A DNA stretch of 64,000 bases from Gilvimarinus chinensis DSM 19667 (GTDB lineage Bacteria; Pseudomonadota; Gammaproteobacteria; Pseudomonadales; Cellvibrionaceae). This document shows positions 25,454-35,046 of the stretch, piece after piece (the first letter of the stretch is position 1; each line of letters begins with the position of its first letter). Both the position numbers and the translations under genes were made by a program. The notes under the pieces were generated by a model. It made no database searches, was not told the origin of the DNA, and saw only the letters and a program-made list of their open reading frames with translations. The stretch covers positions 710,482-774,481 of the forward strand of contig NZ_KB898707.1 of the NCBI RefSeq assembly GCF_000377745.1. The letters run 5' to 3'.

Positions 25454-26446
25454 TCAATCAGCGGTTTCACTAAGCTTAAAGTGCTCTCGTATAAAACTGA
25501 CCATTGCCTCGGCTGCGGGTTTGACCCAAGGATCAAATAGCCAGAAGCTGTGCGGGGTATTCTCAAAGGTAACCACCTTAAACGGAATCTGGTGCTGGCT
25601 GAGGCGGCGGATCATTTCATCGCGGCCCACATAAAACCGCGTGCGGCCGCTGGCTAAAAACAAAATGGGCGGTGTATGCTCATTGACGTAATAAATGGGC
25701 GAAGCCTCGTGCCAGGTTTGCTTTTGCTCGGCGTAGTGCCCGCCCAGCCAAAGTACAGCCGATGATGGTGTTTCTCGAGGTGCATCTTCGTATTGCCGCG
25801 CTTTTTCAGAAGTGAAGTCTGACAGTCCGTCAATGTTGATAATCAATTGTGCGTCCGACGAGGTGGCCGAGTTTTGTGCTTGCGGGTCGAACTTGTTCAG
25901 CCCGGCTGTGACGCCTGTGAGACTGGCGATTTGGCCGCCTGCCGAACTGCCCGCCACCGCGATTTGCTGTGGGTTGATGTGAAACTCTTGTGCGTGGCTG
26001 CGCAGCCAGCGGATGGCGGCTTTGGTGTCGTGGATGGCTGCGGGGTAGAGCGCTTCGGGTGCAAGACGGTAACTGATGGTGGCTGCGGCAATTCCGGCTT
26101 TGGCAAGCTCGATGGCAATGGGGGTTAAGTGCGTGCGATAACCTGCCTGCCAGCCGCCACCATGGACTAAAACAACAGCTGGCCGCGACGTATTAGTCTT
26201 GTTGTTGGGGGTGTACAAATCCAGCTGAAGGGTGCGCTCGCCGTAACTGATGTAAGGTGTGTTTTTTATCGCGGTTACAGAATTGGGTGTCTGGATGCTC
26301 GCTAGCGTGATAAAGGGGTAATCATCAATGTATTTGTTGAGTGTGTTTTCTGCTGTGTAGGTGTTTTCTGTGCTGAGTGGCGCTGCATCTGCTCTAAGGT
26401 GTAAGGCTGTGACAAAAAAGCAAAGCAAGGGCAGGATGAGTTTCAT
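25454..26446 (-). CDS. Secreted alpha/beta-hydrolase, hormone-sensitive-lipase/carboxylesterase type
   Basis: A 330-residue exported hydrolase with a signal peptide at residues 1-21 (ending LRADAAP region). The oxyanion motif VLVHGGGWQAGY (about residues 93-104), the nucleophile elbow AVAGSSAGGQIASL (Ser about 169), an acid in the SGRTRFYVGRDEM region and a histidine in ENTPHSFWLFDPW complete the catalytic set. This is the BD-FAE/Abhydrolase_3 group. In polysaccharide degraders such enzymes often remove acetyl or feruloyl groups from pectin or xylan; that role is only suggested here. Confidence 0.85.
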   Translation of the reverse strand: MKLILPLLCFFVTALHLRADAAPLSTENTYTAENTLNKYIDDYPFITLASIQTPNSVTAIKNTPYISYGERTLQLDLYTPNNKTNTSRPAVVLVHGGGWQAGYRTHLTPIAIELAKAGIAAATISYRLAPEALYPAAIHDTKAAIRWLRSHAQEFHINPQQIAVAGSSAGGQIASLTGVTAGLNKFDPQAQNSATSSDAQLIINIDGLSDFTSEKARQYEDAPRETPSSAVLWLGGHYAEQKQTWHEASPIYYVNEHTPPILFLASGRTRFYVGRDEMIRRLSQHQIPFKVVTFENTPHSFWLFDPWVKPAAEAMVSFIREHFKLSETAD

Positions 26447-26530
26447 AGGCTGTGGGCTGGATTGGCGGCGTTATGATTAAAAGAGGCACCTTTATAAGGT
26501 GCCTCTAAAGCAGTTTTAGCAAATTAAGGG

Positions 26531-27511
26531 TTAGTATGCGCCACGAATATGCGCTGCGACTTCCTGCTGGTAAAACGCCTTGAGCTCTTCGTGCAGCGAT
26601 TGCGGCAGCGAAGGCAGTTCGCTGACCTTGGCGTTTTCCAGCACCTGTTCGGCGCGGCTGGCGCCGGGAATAATGGTGGTGACGGCAGGGTGGTCAAGAA
26701 TCCAGCGCATCGCCATTTGCGCGGTGGTATAGCCCTCTGGAGTTAGCTCTTTTACTCGCTCGGCTAGCTCAACGCCTTTTACAAAAGGAATGCCCGCGAA
26801 GGTTTCCCCTACATTAAAAGCTTCACCGTCTTTGTTGAAGTTGCGATGGTCGGTTTTATCAAATTGAGTGTCGGCTTTAAATTTACCGCTCAGCAGGCCG
26901 CTGGCCAGAGGCAGGCGCGCAATAATGCCAATATCTTTCTCATCGGCAACTGGCAGCAGCTCTTCTACCAGCTTCTGGCGGAAGATATTAAAAATAACCT
27001 GCAGTGAACTCAAGTCGTCGTGTTGGGCGCAAATCAAGCCTTCTTCAACGGTTTCTACGCTGGCACCGAAAAAGCGAACGTGTTTTTCCTGTTGCACGGT
27101 GCGCAGCCAGTCGAAAATCTCACCGCGTTGCATGACTTTGGTCGGAATGCAGTGCAGTTGAATTAAATCGATACAATCGGTTTGCAGTCGGTCCTGGGCG
27201 CGCTTAAGGCTATCGCGCAAATCGGTCAGTGAGTAGCCATCGGGGTAGGTCCCGGCACCGCGTCCGTATTTGGTGGCAATGTAGGGTTTGTTATTAAGGT
27301 CTTGAGTGTGCTCACCGACGTAAATTTCACTTTGCCCTGCACCGTAGACATCGGCGGTGTCGTAAAAATTGATGTTGGCTTCTTGGGCTGCGTTAAATAT
27401 GGCGTCGACGTTGCTGCGCTCAATGGGACCGAAGTCGCCGCCCAACTGCCAGCAGCCGAGGCCCACTTCGCTGATTTTAAAACCTGTGTTGCCGAGGGAT
27501 CGTGTTTTCAT
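26531..27511 (-). CDS. Aldo/keto reductase
   Basis: NADPH-dependent oxidoreductase of 326 residues. It begins MKTRSLGNTGFKISEVGLGCWQLGG and carries the catalytic FYDTADVYGAGQSE (Asp and Tyr), CIDLIQLHCIP, and the cofactor-binding VTTIIPGASRAEQVLENAKV. It belongs to the AKR11/YajO-like group and is clearly different from the YghZ-type enzyme at 5.2 kb. The gene stands alone between the esterase and the hexosaminidase. Substrate unknown; sugar aldehydes are common for this group. Confidence 0.88.
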   Translation of the reverse strand: MKTRSLGNTGFKISEVGLGCWQLGGDFGPIERSNVDAIFNAAQEANINFYDTADVYGAGQSEIYVGEHTQDLNNKPYIATKYGRGAGTYPDGYSLTDLRDSLKRAQDRLQTDCIDLIQLHCIPTKVMQRGEIFDWLRTVQQEKHVRFFGASVETVEEGLICAQHDDLSSLQVIFNIFRQKLVEELLPVADEKDIGIIARLPLASGLLSGKFKADTQFDKTDHRNFNKDGEAFNVGETFAGIPFVKGVELAERVKELTPEGYTTAQMAMRWILDHPAVTTIIPGASRAEQVLENAKVSELPSLPQSLHEELKAFYQQEVAAHIRGAY

Positions 27512-27614
27512 TGTCTCTCCTGATGTCTGGGGTGTCTGCCATGTGTCTGGCAGTTAGCGGGTCATGCTATCACGCCCAATGGGGTGGCCTGAGTTCTTAA
27601 CATTCTTTTAATTA

Positions 27615-28685
27615 TTATTCCGTTAAGCAGGCGGGATCAAAGGTGTAGCCACCGTTGAGCCAATCGGTTACTTCTCGCGCCGCCTCTTCTTTTTCGAGAT
27701 GAGGGCGATACCTTTGCAGTAATCGCTGGCGTTCGTTCTCGTCGAGTTCGTTAAGGCCGTGATTCGCAAAAAAAGGTGCGTCTTGACGCAGTAATTCCGC
27801 CAACGGCTGAGAGAAGAGCTTTTTTAACAGTGTGTCGATGGTTGCGGGGGCGCGGCATTTTATGCCCTGAGCGAGCCCGGCTAAGGCCGGTAGCGACAGG
27901 GCGAATTGATTCATTGGATTGGCCGCTATGCCTTCAATGTGCTGTTGGTTTTCAAAGCGGCTGGCCTCTGGAGGGCTCAAGTAAAGGTGCTGACTTTTAA
28001 CGGCGCCGTCGTTAACCGGGTAGTTGTCCCACAGAAAGGGCTTACGCTGTAAAAGGTGTGTTATCTCTTGCAGATGCTCCAGTGGGTAGGTTGCGGAGCA
28101 GACTTGAGGGCCGCTCCAGAAAACTTGAATGGCCGGGTCAAGCTCTCGCCCGAGCTGTGGCAAGTAGTTGCTGGGCCTTGCACCAAAAACTTTGTCCAGC
28201 ACTGGGTCGGTGGAGTAATAGGTCGGGCATAGTATGATGCGCTGAGCGCTGGAATGCGTTGTCGCAAAATGCGACAGCTCGGCTTGGCGTGCGGCAAGAT
28301 CTGGGATGTCACCACGCATATCGTCGAAAAACAAGCCCAGCCAGTCTGGCTCGAGTTGATTAATGCGCGTTATTTTTTCCTTAAAGGCTTTGGTGTCGGC
28401 CTTACCTTCGGGGGTGCACAAATCCAGTGGGCTAAGGCCCAGGCCAAACGCTATGCCTGCTGAATGATAGGTGTGGCGTAAGTTTTTCAGTGCTTGCCAT
28501 TGGTCGGCAGGCCAGTCTTGGCGCCAGCGGTTTCGCAAATGGGCATCGGATTTGGGGGCATAAAGATAAAAGTCAAAGTCTTCTTTATGCATAAAGGCGG
28601 CAAGGCGAAGGCGCTGTTCCCAGCTCCAACTGCGGCCGAAAAAGCCTTCGAGTACGCCGGTGGTCGGTGAGTGTGTGTCTGCCAT
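27615..28685 (-). CDS. GH84-type beta-N-acetylhexosaminidase domain protein
   Basis: A 356-residue protein made only of the catalytic TIM barrel of glycoside hydrolase family 84 (O-GlcNAcase/hyaluronidase-like NagJ). It starts TGVLEGFFGRSWSWEQRLRL, as the family does, continues with DFYLYAPKSDAHLRNRWRQDW, and carries the neighbouring catalytic acids in LGLFFDDMRGDIPDL (Asp-Asp about residues 118-119, with substrate-assisted catalysis). IQVFWSGPQVCS and PFLWDNYPVNDG are also conserved. There is no signal peptide or binding module, so it is cytoplasmic, unlike secreted clostridial forms. Its biological substrate is unknown. Confidence 0.87.
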   Translation of the reverse strand: MADTHSPTTGVLEGFFGRSWSWEQRLRLAAFMHKEDFDFYLYAPKSDAHLRNRWRQDWPADQWQALKNLRHTYHSAGIAFGLGLSPLDLCTPEGKADTKAFKEKITRINQLEPDWLGLFFDDMRGDIPDLAARQAELSHFATTHSSAQRIILCPTYYSTDPVLDKVFGARPSNYLPQLGRELDPAIQVFWSGPQVCSATYPLEHLQEITHLLQRKPFLWDNYPVNDGAVKSQHLYLSPPEASRFENQQHIEGIAANPMNQFALSLPALAGLAQGIKCRAPATIDTLLKKLFSQPLAELLRQDAPFFANHGLNELDENERQRLLQRYRPHLEKEEAAREVTDWLNGGYTFDPACLTE

Positions 28686-29000
28686 GGCGCTAGCTTAATG
28701 GGTTTATCAGGTGTTAGGAAGGGGGAGGGCTGAAAGCAAGGTTTTGCTGTAATTTCAACGACCTGGGGCGCTCAGCAGTTGCTCGTTAGCGCTGAGTCAG
28801 ATTGACACAAAGGCCCCGGGTGCCTATGATAGCCGCCTTTTTGCGTCGCACTGCATCTTTGTTGGCATCTTCGTGGGCCGGCTCGTTCAACACCAAAGGT
28901 TACACTCGTCTGGCGCACCAGATTGGCGCGTGAATCCAAATGGCGTGGCAGTGTGTGCGTTCCAGTAAAACTGACTGTAATAGAGGATGCGGAGTAACTC
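28686..29000. other. Promoter region of pgi
   Basis: No gene is supported. The only clear signal is the promoter at 28802-28830. It implies a pgi leader of about 160 bases, in which I find no HexR site or riboswitch fold. Confidence 0.5.
28802..28830 (+). promoter_or_regulatory. Sigma-70 promoter for pgi
   Basis: Consensus -35 TTGACA, a 17-base spacer and -10 TATGAT, pointing toward pgi. It is the best-matching promoter I see in the window. Confidence 0.65.
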
Positions 29001-30647
29001 ATGTCCAGCCGTACCGAATTGACTACCTGGCAAGCACTTCAGGCTCATGCGAGCGAAATGAGCAAGCGTCACATGAGTGACTTGTTCGACGAAGATGATC
29101 TTCGATTTGCCAAATTTTCCCTCCAAGCCCCCAATATTCTGCTCGATTACTCCAAAAACCTGATTACCGAAGAAACTCGCACCAAGCTGCTCGATCTGGC
29201 TGAAGCCTGCGAAGTAGAATCCTTCCGCGACAAAATGTTTGCCGGTGAAAAAATCAACCGTACTGAAGATCGTGCTGTATTGCATGTCGCGCTGCGCGAT
29301 CAGTCGGGTGAGGCGCTGGAAATTGACGGCGAAGATGTTCGCGCCCAAGTTAAGCATGAGTTGGAGCGGATGAAGTCGCTGGTGGCGCAGGTGCGCAGTG
29401 GCGACTGGCGTGGTTATACCGGCAAGGAAATGACCGATGTCGTCAGCATCGGCATCGGTGGCTCTAACCTTGGCCCTCTGATGGTCACAGAGGCACTGTC
29501 TGCCTATGGCGATGGGCGTTTGAATGTGCACTATGTATCCAACGTAGATGGCTTCCAGATTGCCGACACCTTGCGCGATCTCGATCCCGAAACCACCTTG
29601 TTTGTGGTGGCATCTAAAACCTTTACCACCCTGGAAACCATGACCAATGCCCGCTCGGCGGAGTCTTGGTTTCTGGATAAAGCCAAAGATAAGAGCTTTA
29701 TTAACCGTCATTTTATCGCCGTATCTTCAAACCGCGAAAAAGCCACTGAATTTGGTGTGGCCGAAGAAAATATCTTCGATATGTGGGACTGGGTCGGCGG
29801 CCGCTTCTCGCTGTGGTCTGCCATCGGCTTGCCCATCGCTCTGAACCTGGGCTTTGAAATCTTCGAAGAGCTGCTCGAAGGCGCCTTTGAGATGGACCAG
29901 CACTTCCGCACCGCGCCTTTGGCGAAAAACGCACCGGTTATGCTGGCGCTGATGGGGGTGTGGAACAACAACTTCCTCGGCCGTAAAGCACATGCGCTGC
30001 TGCCCTATGACCAGTGCTTGCATCGTTTGCCTGCTTATATGCAGCAGGCCGAAATGGAAAGTAACGGCAAAAGTGTTAACTGGGCCGGTGAGCGTATAGA
30101 TTATTCCAGCGTACCGCTGATTTGGGGTGAAGTCGGTATCAACGGCCAGCACGCTTTTTACCAGTGTCTGCATCAGGGGACTCAAGTGGTACCGGCGGAC
30201 TTTATCGGTTCGGTAGAGCCCAGCCTGGCGGTAAAAGGCCATCATGATGCGTTGATGGCCAACTTCTTTGCCCAGTCGGAAGCTATGATGCGCGGTATTA
30301 CCGCCGAGCAGGTACGCGAAGAGCTGACGGCCAAAGGCATGTCGCCCGAACGTATTGAAGAGGTTGTGCCGCATAAGGTGCACGAAGGTAATCGCCCCAC
30401 CAATACTATTTTGATGCAGAAGGTAAGTGCCCGCTCTTTGGGGTCTTTGATTGCCTTGTATGAGCACAAAATATTTGTCCAGGGCATTATCTGGGAAGTG
30501 CACTCGTTTGATCAGTGGGGTGTAGAGTTAGGGAAAGTGCTGGCGAATGGTATTCAGTCCGAGTTGGCGGCCGACGCCGAAATTGATGCTAAGCATGATG
30601 CCTCGACCCGCAATCTGATAGAATATTACAAAAATGCACGGCCGTAA
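29001..30647 (+). CDS. pgi: Glucose-6-phosphate isomerase
   Basis: Interconverts glucose 6-phosphate and fructose 6-phosphate. The 548 residues match the E. coli-type enzyme: VVSIGIGGSNLGPLMVTEAL, KTFTTLETMTNA, MWDWVGGRFSLWSAIGLPIA, NFLGRKAHALLPYDQ, WGEVGINGQHAFYQCLHQGT (catalytic Glu), and GIIWEVHSFDQWGVELGK with the C-terminal lysine. TAGAGGATGCGGAGTAA precedes the ATG. It leads the carbohydrate cluster, separated from edd by a terminator-like hairpin, so it can be expressed on its own. Confidence 0.97.
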   Translation: MSSRTELTTWQALQAHASEMSKRHMSDLFDEDDLRFAKFSLQAPNILLDYSKNLITEETRTKLLDLAEACEVESFRDKMFAGEKINRTEDRAVLHVALRDQSGEALEIDGEDVRAQVKHELERMKSLVAQVRSGDWRGYTGKEMTDVVSIGIGGSNLGPLMVTEALSAYGDGRLNVHYVSNVDGFQIADTLRDLDPETTLFVVASKTFTTLETMTNARSAESWFLDKAKDKSFINRHFIAVSSNREKATEFGVAEENIFDMWDWVGGRFSLWSAIGLPIALNLGFEIFEELLEGAFEMDQHFRTAPLAKNAPVMLALMGVWNNNFLGRKAHALLPYDQCLHRLPAYMQQAEMESNGKSVNWAGERIDYSSVPLIWGEVGINGQHAFYQCLHQGTQVVPADFIGSVEPSLAVKGHHDALMANFFAQSEAMMRGITAEQVREELTAKGMSPERIEEVVPHKVHEGNRPTNTILMQKVSARSLGSLIALYEHKIFVQGIIWEVHSFDQWGVELGKVLANGIQSELAADAEIDAKHDASTRNLIEYYKNARP

Positions 30648-30960
30648 GGCCGTAGAGACCCTGATACAGGGCACACAACGGGGCCGTTAGCGCCTCGCAA
30701 AGCGATACCGCGGCACCGCCCAGTGCCGGGGTGTCGTTTTATTGTTTTTGTGCCGATGATTTTTTCGGCCGATAACAAGATAGAGAAAGTCTAAGGCGTT
30801 ATAAACGTCTGGCCATATTAGAGCGAAAAGCCCCATGGCCTCCATGCACATTGCATGGACTTTAGGAGAGAGTGACACACTACAGCCACACAAACGGCCT
30901 AGATTGGGACAACCAGCTCACCGTTTGTATTTCTGAGCATACTGGATCAGTGGTAACGAA
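30648..30960 (+). other. Leader region between pgi and edd
   Basis: No gene. It holds a terminator-like hairpin (30703-30740), a perfect palindrome CCATGCACATTGCATGG (30842-30858) and an 8-base inverted repeat ACAAACGG ... CCGTTTGT close to the edd start. These could be operator or attenuator elements for the Entner-Doudoroff cluster; none matches the HexR consensus. Confidence 0.45.
30703..30740 (+). terminator. Probable intrinsic terminator of pgi
   Basis: CGATACCGCGGCAC and GTGCCGGGGTGTCG pair with one mismatch and one wobble around a CGCCCA loop, followed by GTTTTATTGTTTTTG. Confidence 0.65.
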
Positions 30961-32775
30961 ATGACCGATAGCAAAATTGCTGCAATTACCGACCGAATAA
31001 TCGAGAAAAGCCGTGCAACCCGCGAGGCGTACTTGGACAAAGTCGAGCGCGGGCGCTCTAATGGCCCCGCCCGTAAACGTTTGTCCTGCGGTAACCTGGC
31101 CCATGGCTTTGCCGCCTGTGGATCATCGGATAAAGAAGCCCTGGCTGAGGGCGATGCGCCTAACCTGGGCATTGTCTCGGCATACAACGAAATGCTTTCG
31201 GCCCACGAGCCGTACCACACTTATCCGGATTTGATTAAAAAGGCCGCCCATAGTGTGGGCATGACCGCCCAGTTTGCCGGCGGTGTTCCGGCCATGTGTG
31301 ACGGCGTTACGCAGGGCCGCGATGGTATGGATTTGTCGCTGTTTTCCCGCGATGTAATTGCCATGTCTACCGCTATTGCTCTATCGCACGACATGTTTGA
31401 TGGTGCGCTGTGTCTGGGCATCTGCGATAAGATTGTTCCCGGTTTAACCATCGGTGCTTTATCGTTTGGTCAATTGCCCATTATTTTTGTACCAGCCGGA
31501 CCAATGACCCCGGGGTTGCCCAATGCGGAAAAAGTCCGGGTACGCCAATTGTTTGCCGAGGGCAAGGTGGGGCGTAAAGAGCTGCTGGAGGCCGAAAGCG
31601 CCTCGTACCACAGTGCAGGCACCTGTACTTTCTACGGTACTGCCAACTCCAATCAGATGCTGATGGAGATTATGGGGCTGCACCTGCCCGGTAGCTCGTT
31701 TGTGAATCCAGGTACGCCGCTTCGCGATGCGCTCACTGAAGAGGCCGTCAAACAGCTCGCTAGCATCACCAGCCACGGCAATTACACACCCATGGCTGAA
31801 GTGGTGGATGAAAAAGCCGTGGTTAACGGCATGGTGGGTTTGTTGGCGACGGGCGGCTCGACCAACCACGCCATTCACCTGATGGCCATGGCGCGTGCTG
31901 CGGGTGTGGTGGTTGACTGGCGCGACCTGTCAGAGCTGTCCGATGCTGTGCCTTTGATGTGCCGTATCTACCCCAACGGACTGGCGGATATTAACCGCTT
32001 CCAGGCCGTGGGTGGCATGGGGTATTTAATGCGAGAGCTGCGCGATGCCGGTATTTTGCACAACGATGTAAAAACAGTGATGGGCGAGGGTGGGTTAGAC
32101 CCCTACACCAAAGAGCCCTTCTTGGAAGACGACAAGCTGGTATGGCGCGATGCGCCGAAAGATAGCTTGGATGACGGTGTGCTTCGCCCAGCGAAAGCGG
32201 CGTTCAGCCCTACCGGTGGAATGAAGTTGCTGACGGGCAACCTGGGCCGCTGTGTGATTAAAGTGTCGGCCGTTAAGCCAGAACACCGTCACGTAAAAGC
32301 CCCTGCCATCGTGTTCCATACGCAAGAAGCGCTGCAACAGGCGTTTAAAGCCGGTGAGCTGGATAAAGATTTTGTGGCGGTTGTGCGCTTTCAGGGGCCA
32401 AAGGCTTGCGGTATGCCTGAACTGCACAAGCTGACCCCGCCGCTTGGTGTGCTGCAAGACCGTGGTTACAAGGTGGCTTTGGTGACGGATGGTCGAATGT
32501 CAGGTGCCTCCGGTAAAATTCCGGCCGCCATTCACCTGACTCCAGAAGCCCTGGATAAAGGCCCCATTGGCTTGGTACGCGATGGCGACATTGTTGAGGT
32601 GGATGCCGAGAACGGCGTGTTGCAAGTGCACGTTGACGATGCCGAATTACAGGCTCGGGAACATGCTGAGTGCGATCTTTCGCCAAGCCAGGAAGGTATG
32701 GGCAGAGAGTTGTTTGCGCCTCTGCGTCAAACTGTAGGCTCGGCCGAAGAAGGCGCCACAGTTTTCCGTTGGTAA
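30961..32775 (+). CDS. edd: Phosphogluconate dehydratase (Entner-Doudoroff)
   Basis: Iron-sulfur dehydratase converting 6-phosphogluconate to 2-keto-3-deoxy-6-phosphogluconate (KDPG). The 604 residues are the normal Edd length. Diagnostic parts: [113 protein letters not shown] and [24 protein letters not shown]. The cysteines that ligate the [4Fe-4S] cluster are present. It is the first gene of the edd-zwf-pgl-eda-gap-pyk run, 48 bases before zwf. Confidence 0.97.
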   Translation: MTDSKIAAITDRIIEKSRATREAYLDKVERGRSNGPARKRLSCGNLAHGFAACGSSDKEALAEGDAPNLGIVSAYNEMLSAHEPYHTYPDLIKKAAHSVGMTAQFAGGVPAMCDGVTQGRDGMDLSLFSRDVIAMSTAIALSHDMFDGALCLGICDKIVPGLTIGALSFGQLPIIFVPAGPMTPGLPNAEKVRVRQLFAEGKVGRKELLEAESASYHSAGTCTFYGTANSNQMLMEIMGLHLPGSSFVNPGTPLRDALTEEAVKQLASITSHGNYTPMAEVVDEKAVVNGMVGLLATGGSTNHAIHLMAMARAAGVVVDWRDLSELSDAVPLMCRIYPNGLADINRFQAVGGMGYLMRELRDAGILHNDVKTVMGEGGLDPYTKEPFLEDDKLVWRDAPKDSLDDGVLRPAKAAFSPTGGMKLLTGNLGRCVIKVSAVKPEHRHVKAPAIVFHTQEALQQAFKAGELDKDFVAVVRFQGPKACGMPELHKLTPPLGVLQDRGYKVALVTDGRMSGASGKIPAAIHLTPEALDKGPIGLVRDGDIVEVDAENGVLQVHVDDAELQAREHAECDLSPSQEGMGRELFAPLRQTVGSAEEGATVFRW

Positions 32776-32823
32776 TTATTAGCGATACAAGCGTAAAAAA
32801 TTTAGAACGAGTGGGATTTATAG

Positions 32824-34299
32824 ATGCAAAAGCCTTTTGATTTTGTCATTTTTGGGGGCGCGGGTGATCTGGCTCTGCGCAAATTGATTCCGGCTTGGTA
32901 CCGCGCTTACCGCGAGGGGCAAATGCCCAAGGGGTCGCGGATTTTCGGTACCGTGCGTCGTCAAGAACAGGCTGAAGGCTACCGCGAAATGGTTCGTGAA
33001 GCCGCTTACAGTTATCTGCGCGATGATGAAATCGATAACGATACTTGGAAAGAGTTTGAAGCATGCGTTCACGGCGTGTTCATTAATATTACCGAGTTGG
33101 ATGAGCACTGGCACTCGCTGGCCAAGACATTGAAAGAGGGCAACGAAGAGCGGGTGTTTTATATGGCAACGCCGCCCGCCGTTTTTTCTGAGTGCTGCAA
33201 AAACATTCATGAGTCGGGCATGATTACTCCGACATCGCGTGTAGTGGTAGAAAAGCCGTTGGGCTACGATGCCAAGTCGGCCGATTCTATTAACGCCGAA
33301 ATTGCTCAGTACTTTGAAGAGAATGCCATCTTCCGCATTGACCATTACCTAGGCAAAGAAACAGTGCAGAACTTATTGGCTCTGCGTTTTACTAACTGCG
33401 TTTTCGAGCACCTCTGGGATGCCAAGTCCATTGACCACGTTGAAATCAGTATTTCTGAGACCGTGGGTTTGGAAGGTCGCGCCAGCTTCTACGACGATGC
33501 CGGTGCTTTACGGGATATGGTGCAAAACCACCTGATGCAGCTGTTATGCCTGGTGGCCATGGAGCCGCCAAGCAAGTTAAATGCTGACAGTATCCGTACC
33601 GAGAAATTGAAAGTTCTGGACGCGTTACGCCCGCTGGTGGGTGATGACGTAGCCAAAAATACCGTTCGTGGTCAGTATGTAGCTGGTGAAATGGGCGGAA
33701 AAGAAGTGCCGGGTTATTTGGACGAGCTGGGTAAAGACAGTAACACCGAAACCTTTGTGGCGATCCGCGCGCACATTGATAACTGGCGTTGGTCTAACGT
33801 GCCATTTTATCTGCGCACCGGTAAACGCTTAAAGCAGCGCTGTGCTGAGATTATTATCCAGTACAAAACGCCTACACACCATATATACCCAGATTCTGCC
33901 GGCCCAATGATTCCTAACCGTCTGGTGATCCAGTTGCAGCCAGATGAGCGAGTGCAGTTAATTGTAACTTCGAACAATTTAGAAAAGCACGACGCCGAGC
34001 TGGTGCCTGGGGTAATGGATTTAAGCCTGACCGACCGCTATGAAAAATTTTACTCTGACGCCTACAAACGTCTGATGCTGGATGCGGCGGCTAATAACCC
34101 GGCGCTGTTTATTCATCGTAATGAAGTGGATGCCGCCTGGAATTGGATTGACCCTATTATTGAAGCTTGGCAGCGCCCCGAGAACAAACCTAAACCTTAC
34201 GCATCCGGTAGCTGGGGGCCAGAAGCCTCTGAGGAGCTGCTGCGCACTGATGGCAGTGCCTGGTATAACGCGGGTGACAACATATTAGGAGAATGCTAA
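32824..34299 (+). CDS. zwf: Glucose-6-phosphate 1-dehydrogenase
   Basis: Oxidises glucose 6-phosphate to 6-phosphogluconolactone with NAD(P)+. In 491 residues: nucleotide-binding IFGGAGDLALRKLIPA (the more common form is GASGDLA), VVVEKPLGYDAKSA and the active-site RIDHYLGKETVQN (catalytic His/Lys). VPFYLRTGKRLKQRC is also conserved. Its stop codon overlaps the pgl start in TAATG, so translation is coupled. This is the entry of the cluster's Entner-Doudoroff pathway. Confidence 0.96.
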   Translation: MQKPFDFVIFGGAGDLALRKLIPAWYRAYREGQMPKGSRIFGTVRRQEQAEGYREMVREAAYSYLRDDEIDNDTWKEFEACVHGVFINITELDEHWHSLAKTLKEGNEERVFYMATPPAVFSECCKNIHESGMITPTSRVVVEKPLGYDAKSADSINAEIAQYFEENAIFRIDHYLGKETVQNLLALRFTNCVFEHLWDAKSIDHVEISISETVGLEGRASFYDDAGALRDMVQNHLMQLLCLVAMEPPSKLNADSIRTEKLKVLDALRPLVGDDVAKNTVRGQYVAGEMGGKEVPGYLDELGKDSNTETFVAIRAHIDNWRWSNVPFYLRTGKRLKQRCAEIIIQYKTPTHHIYPDSAGPMIPNRLVIQLQPDERVQLIVTSNNLEKHDAELVPGVMDLSLTDRYEKFYSDAYKRLMLDAAANNPALFIHRNEVDAAWNWIDPIIEAWQRPENKPKPYASGSWGPEASEELLRTDGSAWYNAGDNILGEC

Positions 34300-35006
34300 T
34301 GGCTGTTGAAGAACGCTTTTTTGATTCTCGTGAAGCGATGATCGATGCCGTCTTTGAACACAGCATCGGCGCACTGAAAGACGCCATTGAAAAAGGCGAG
34401 GGTGCCAGCTTTTTGGTGTCTGGTGGTAGCTCGCCGGCTCCCATTTATAAGCGTTTGTCGGAGGCAGACTTGGATTGGAGCGAAATCCAGGTGGCACTGG
34501 TGGATGAGCGCTGGGTTGATTTTGATCACGACAAAAGCAATGAAGCTTTTATTGTAAAAACCTTGCTTCAGAATGACGCCGCCAATGCAAAATTGATCGG
34601 CATGAAAAATTCCAGCGATTCGGCTAAGTCCGGACTGGCACAGTGTGAGGCGGCATATCAGACACTGCCGTCGCCCTTTGATGTCACTGTGTTGGGGATG
34701 GGGCCCGACGGTCACACCGCGTCGTTATTTCCTCATGCCGAAGGCTTGTCTGAAGCACTGGAAACCAAAAATCTTTGCAGTGCAATTACCGCGATTAAAA
34801 GTGAAGTAACCGGTGATTGTACTGAGCGTATGACGCTGTCGTTAACGGGCATTGTAAACTCGCGTCATGTGCTGCTTTTAATTTCCGGCGAAGAAAAGTT
34901 AGCTACCTACCGTGAAGCGCTAGAGGGGAACGATGTTGCCGCTATGCCAGTGCGGGCGGTGTTGCATCAAGAAGAAGTACCGGTAACCGTTTATTGGGCT
35001 CCTTAA
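34299..35006 (+). CDS. pgl: 6-phosphogluconolactonase
   Basis: Hydrolyses the lactone made by Zwf. Two ATGs are available six bases apart; I choose the second because AGGAG is seven bases upstream of it and it overlaps the zwf stop (235 residues). Family features include FLVSGGSSPAPIYKRLSEADLDW, QVALVDERWVDFDHDKSNEAF and VTVLGMGPDGHTASLFPHAEG, which holds the catalytic histidine. RMTLSLTGIVNSRHVLLLISGEEK marks the DevB type rather than the YbhE beta-propeller type. Confidence 0.95.
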   Translation: MAVEERFFDSREAMIDAVFEHSIGALKDAIEKGEGASFLVSGGSSPAPIYKRLSEADLDWSEIQVALVDERWVDFDHDKSNEAFIVKTLLQNDAANAKLIGMKNSSDSAKSGLAQCEAAYQTLPSPFDVTVLGMGPDGHTASLFPHAEGLSEALETKNLCSAITAIKSEVTGDCTERMTLSLTGIVNSRHVLLLISGEEKLATYREALEGNDVAAMPVRAVLHQEEVPVTVYWAP

Positions 35007-35046
35007 GAGCCTAACGCTTTAAACATTTGAATGTGAGGACAGATAC

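Noticed and set aside
28686..29000. HexR operators in front of pgi, edd, zwf or gap
   Set aside because: No TGTARTNNNATTACA-like palindrome could be found; TGTAATTTCAAC near 28756 is only a half-site.
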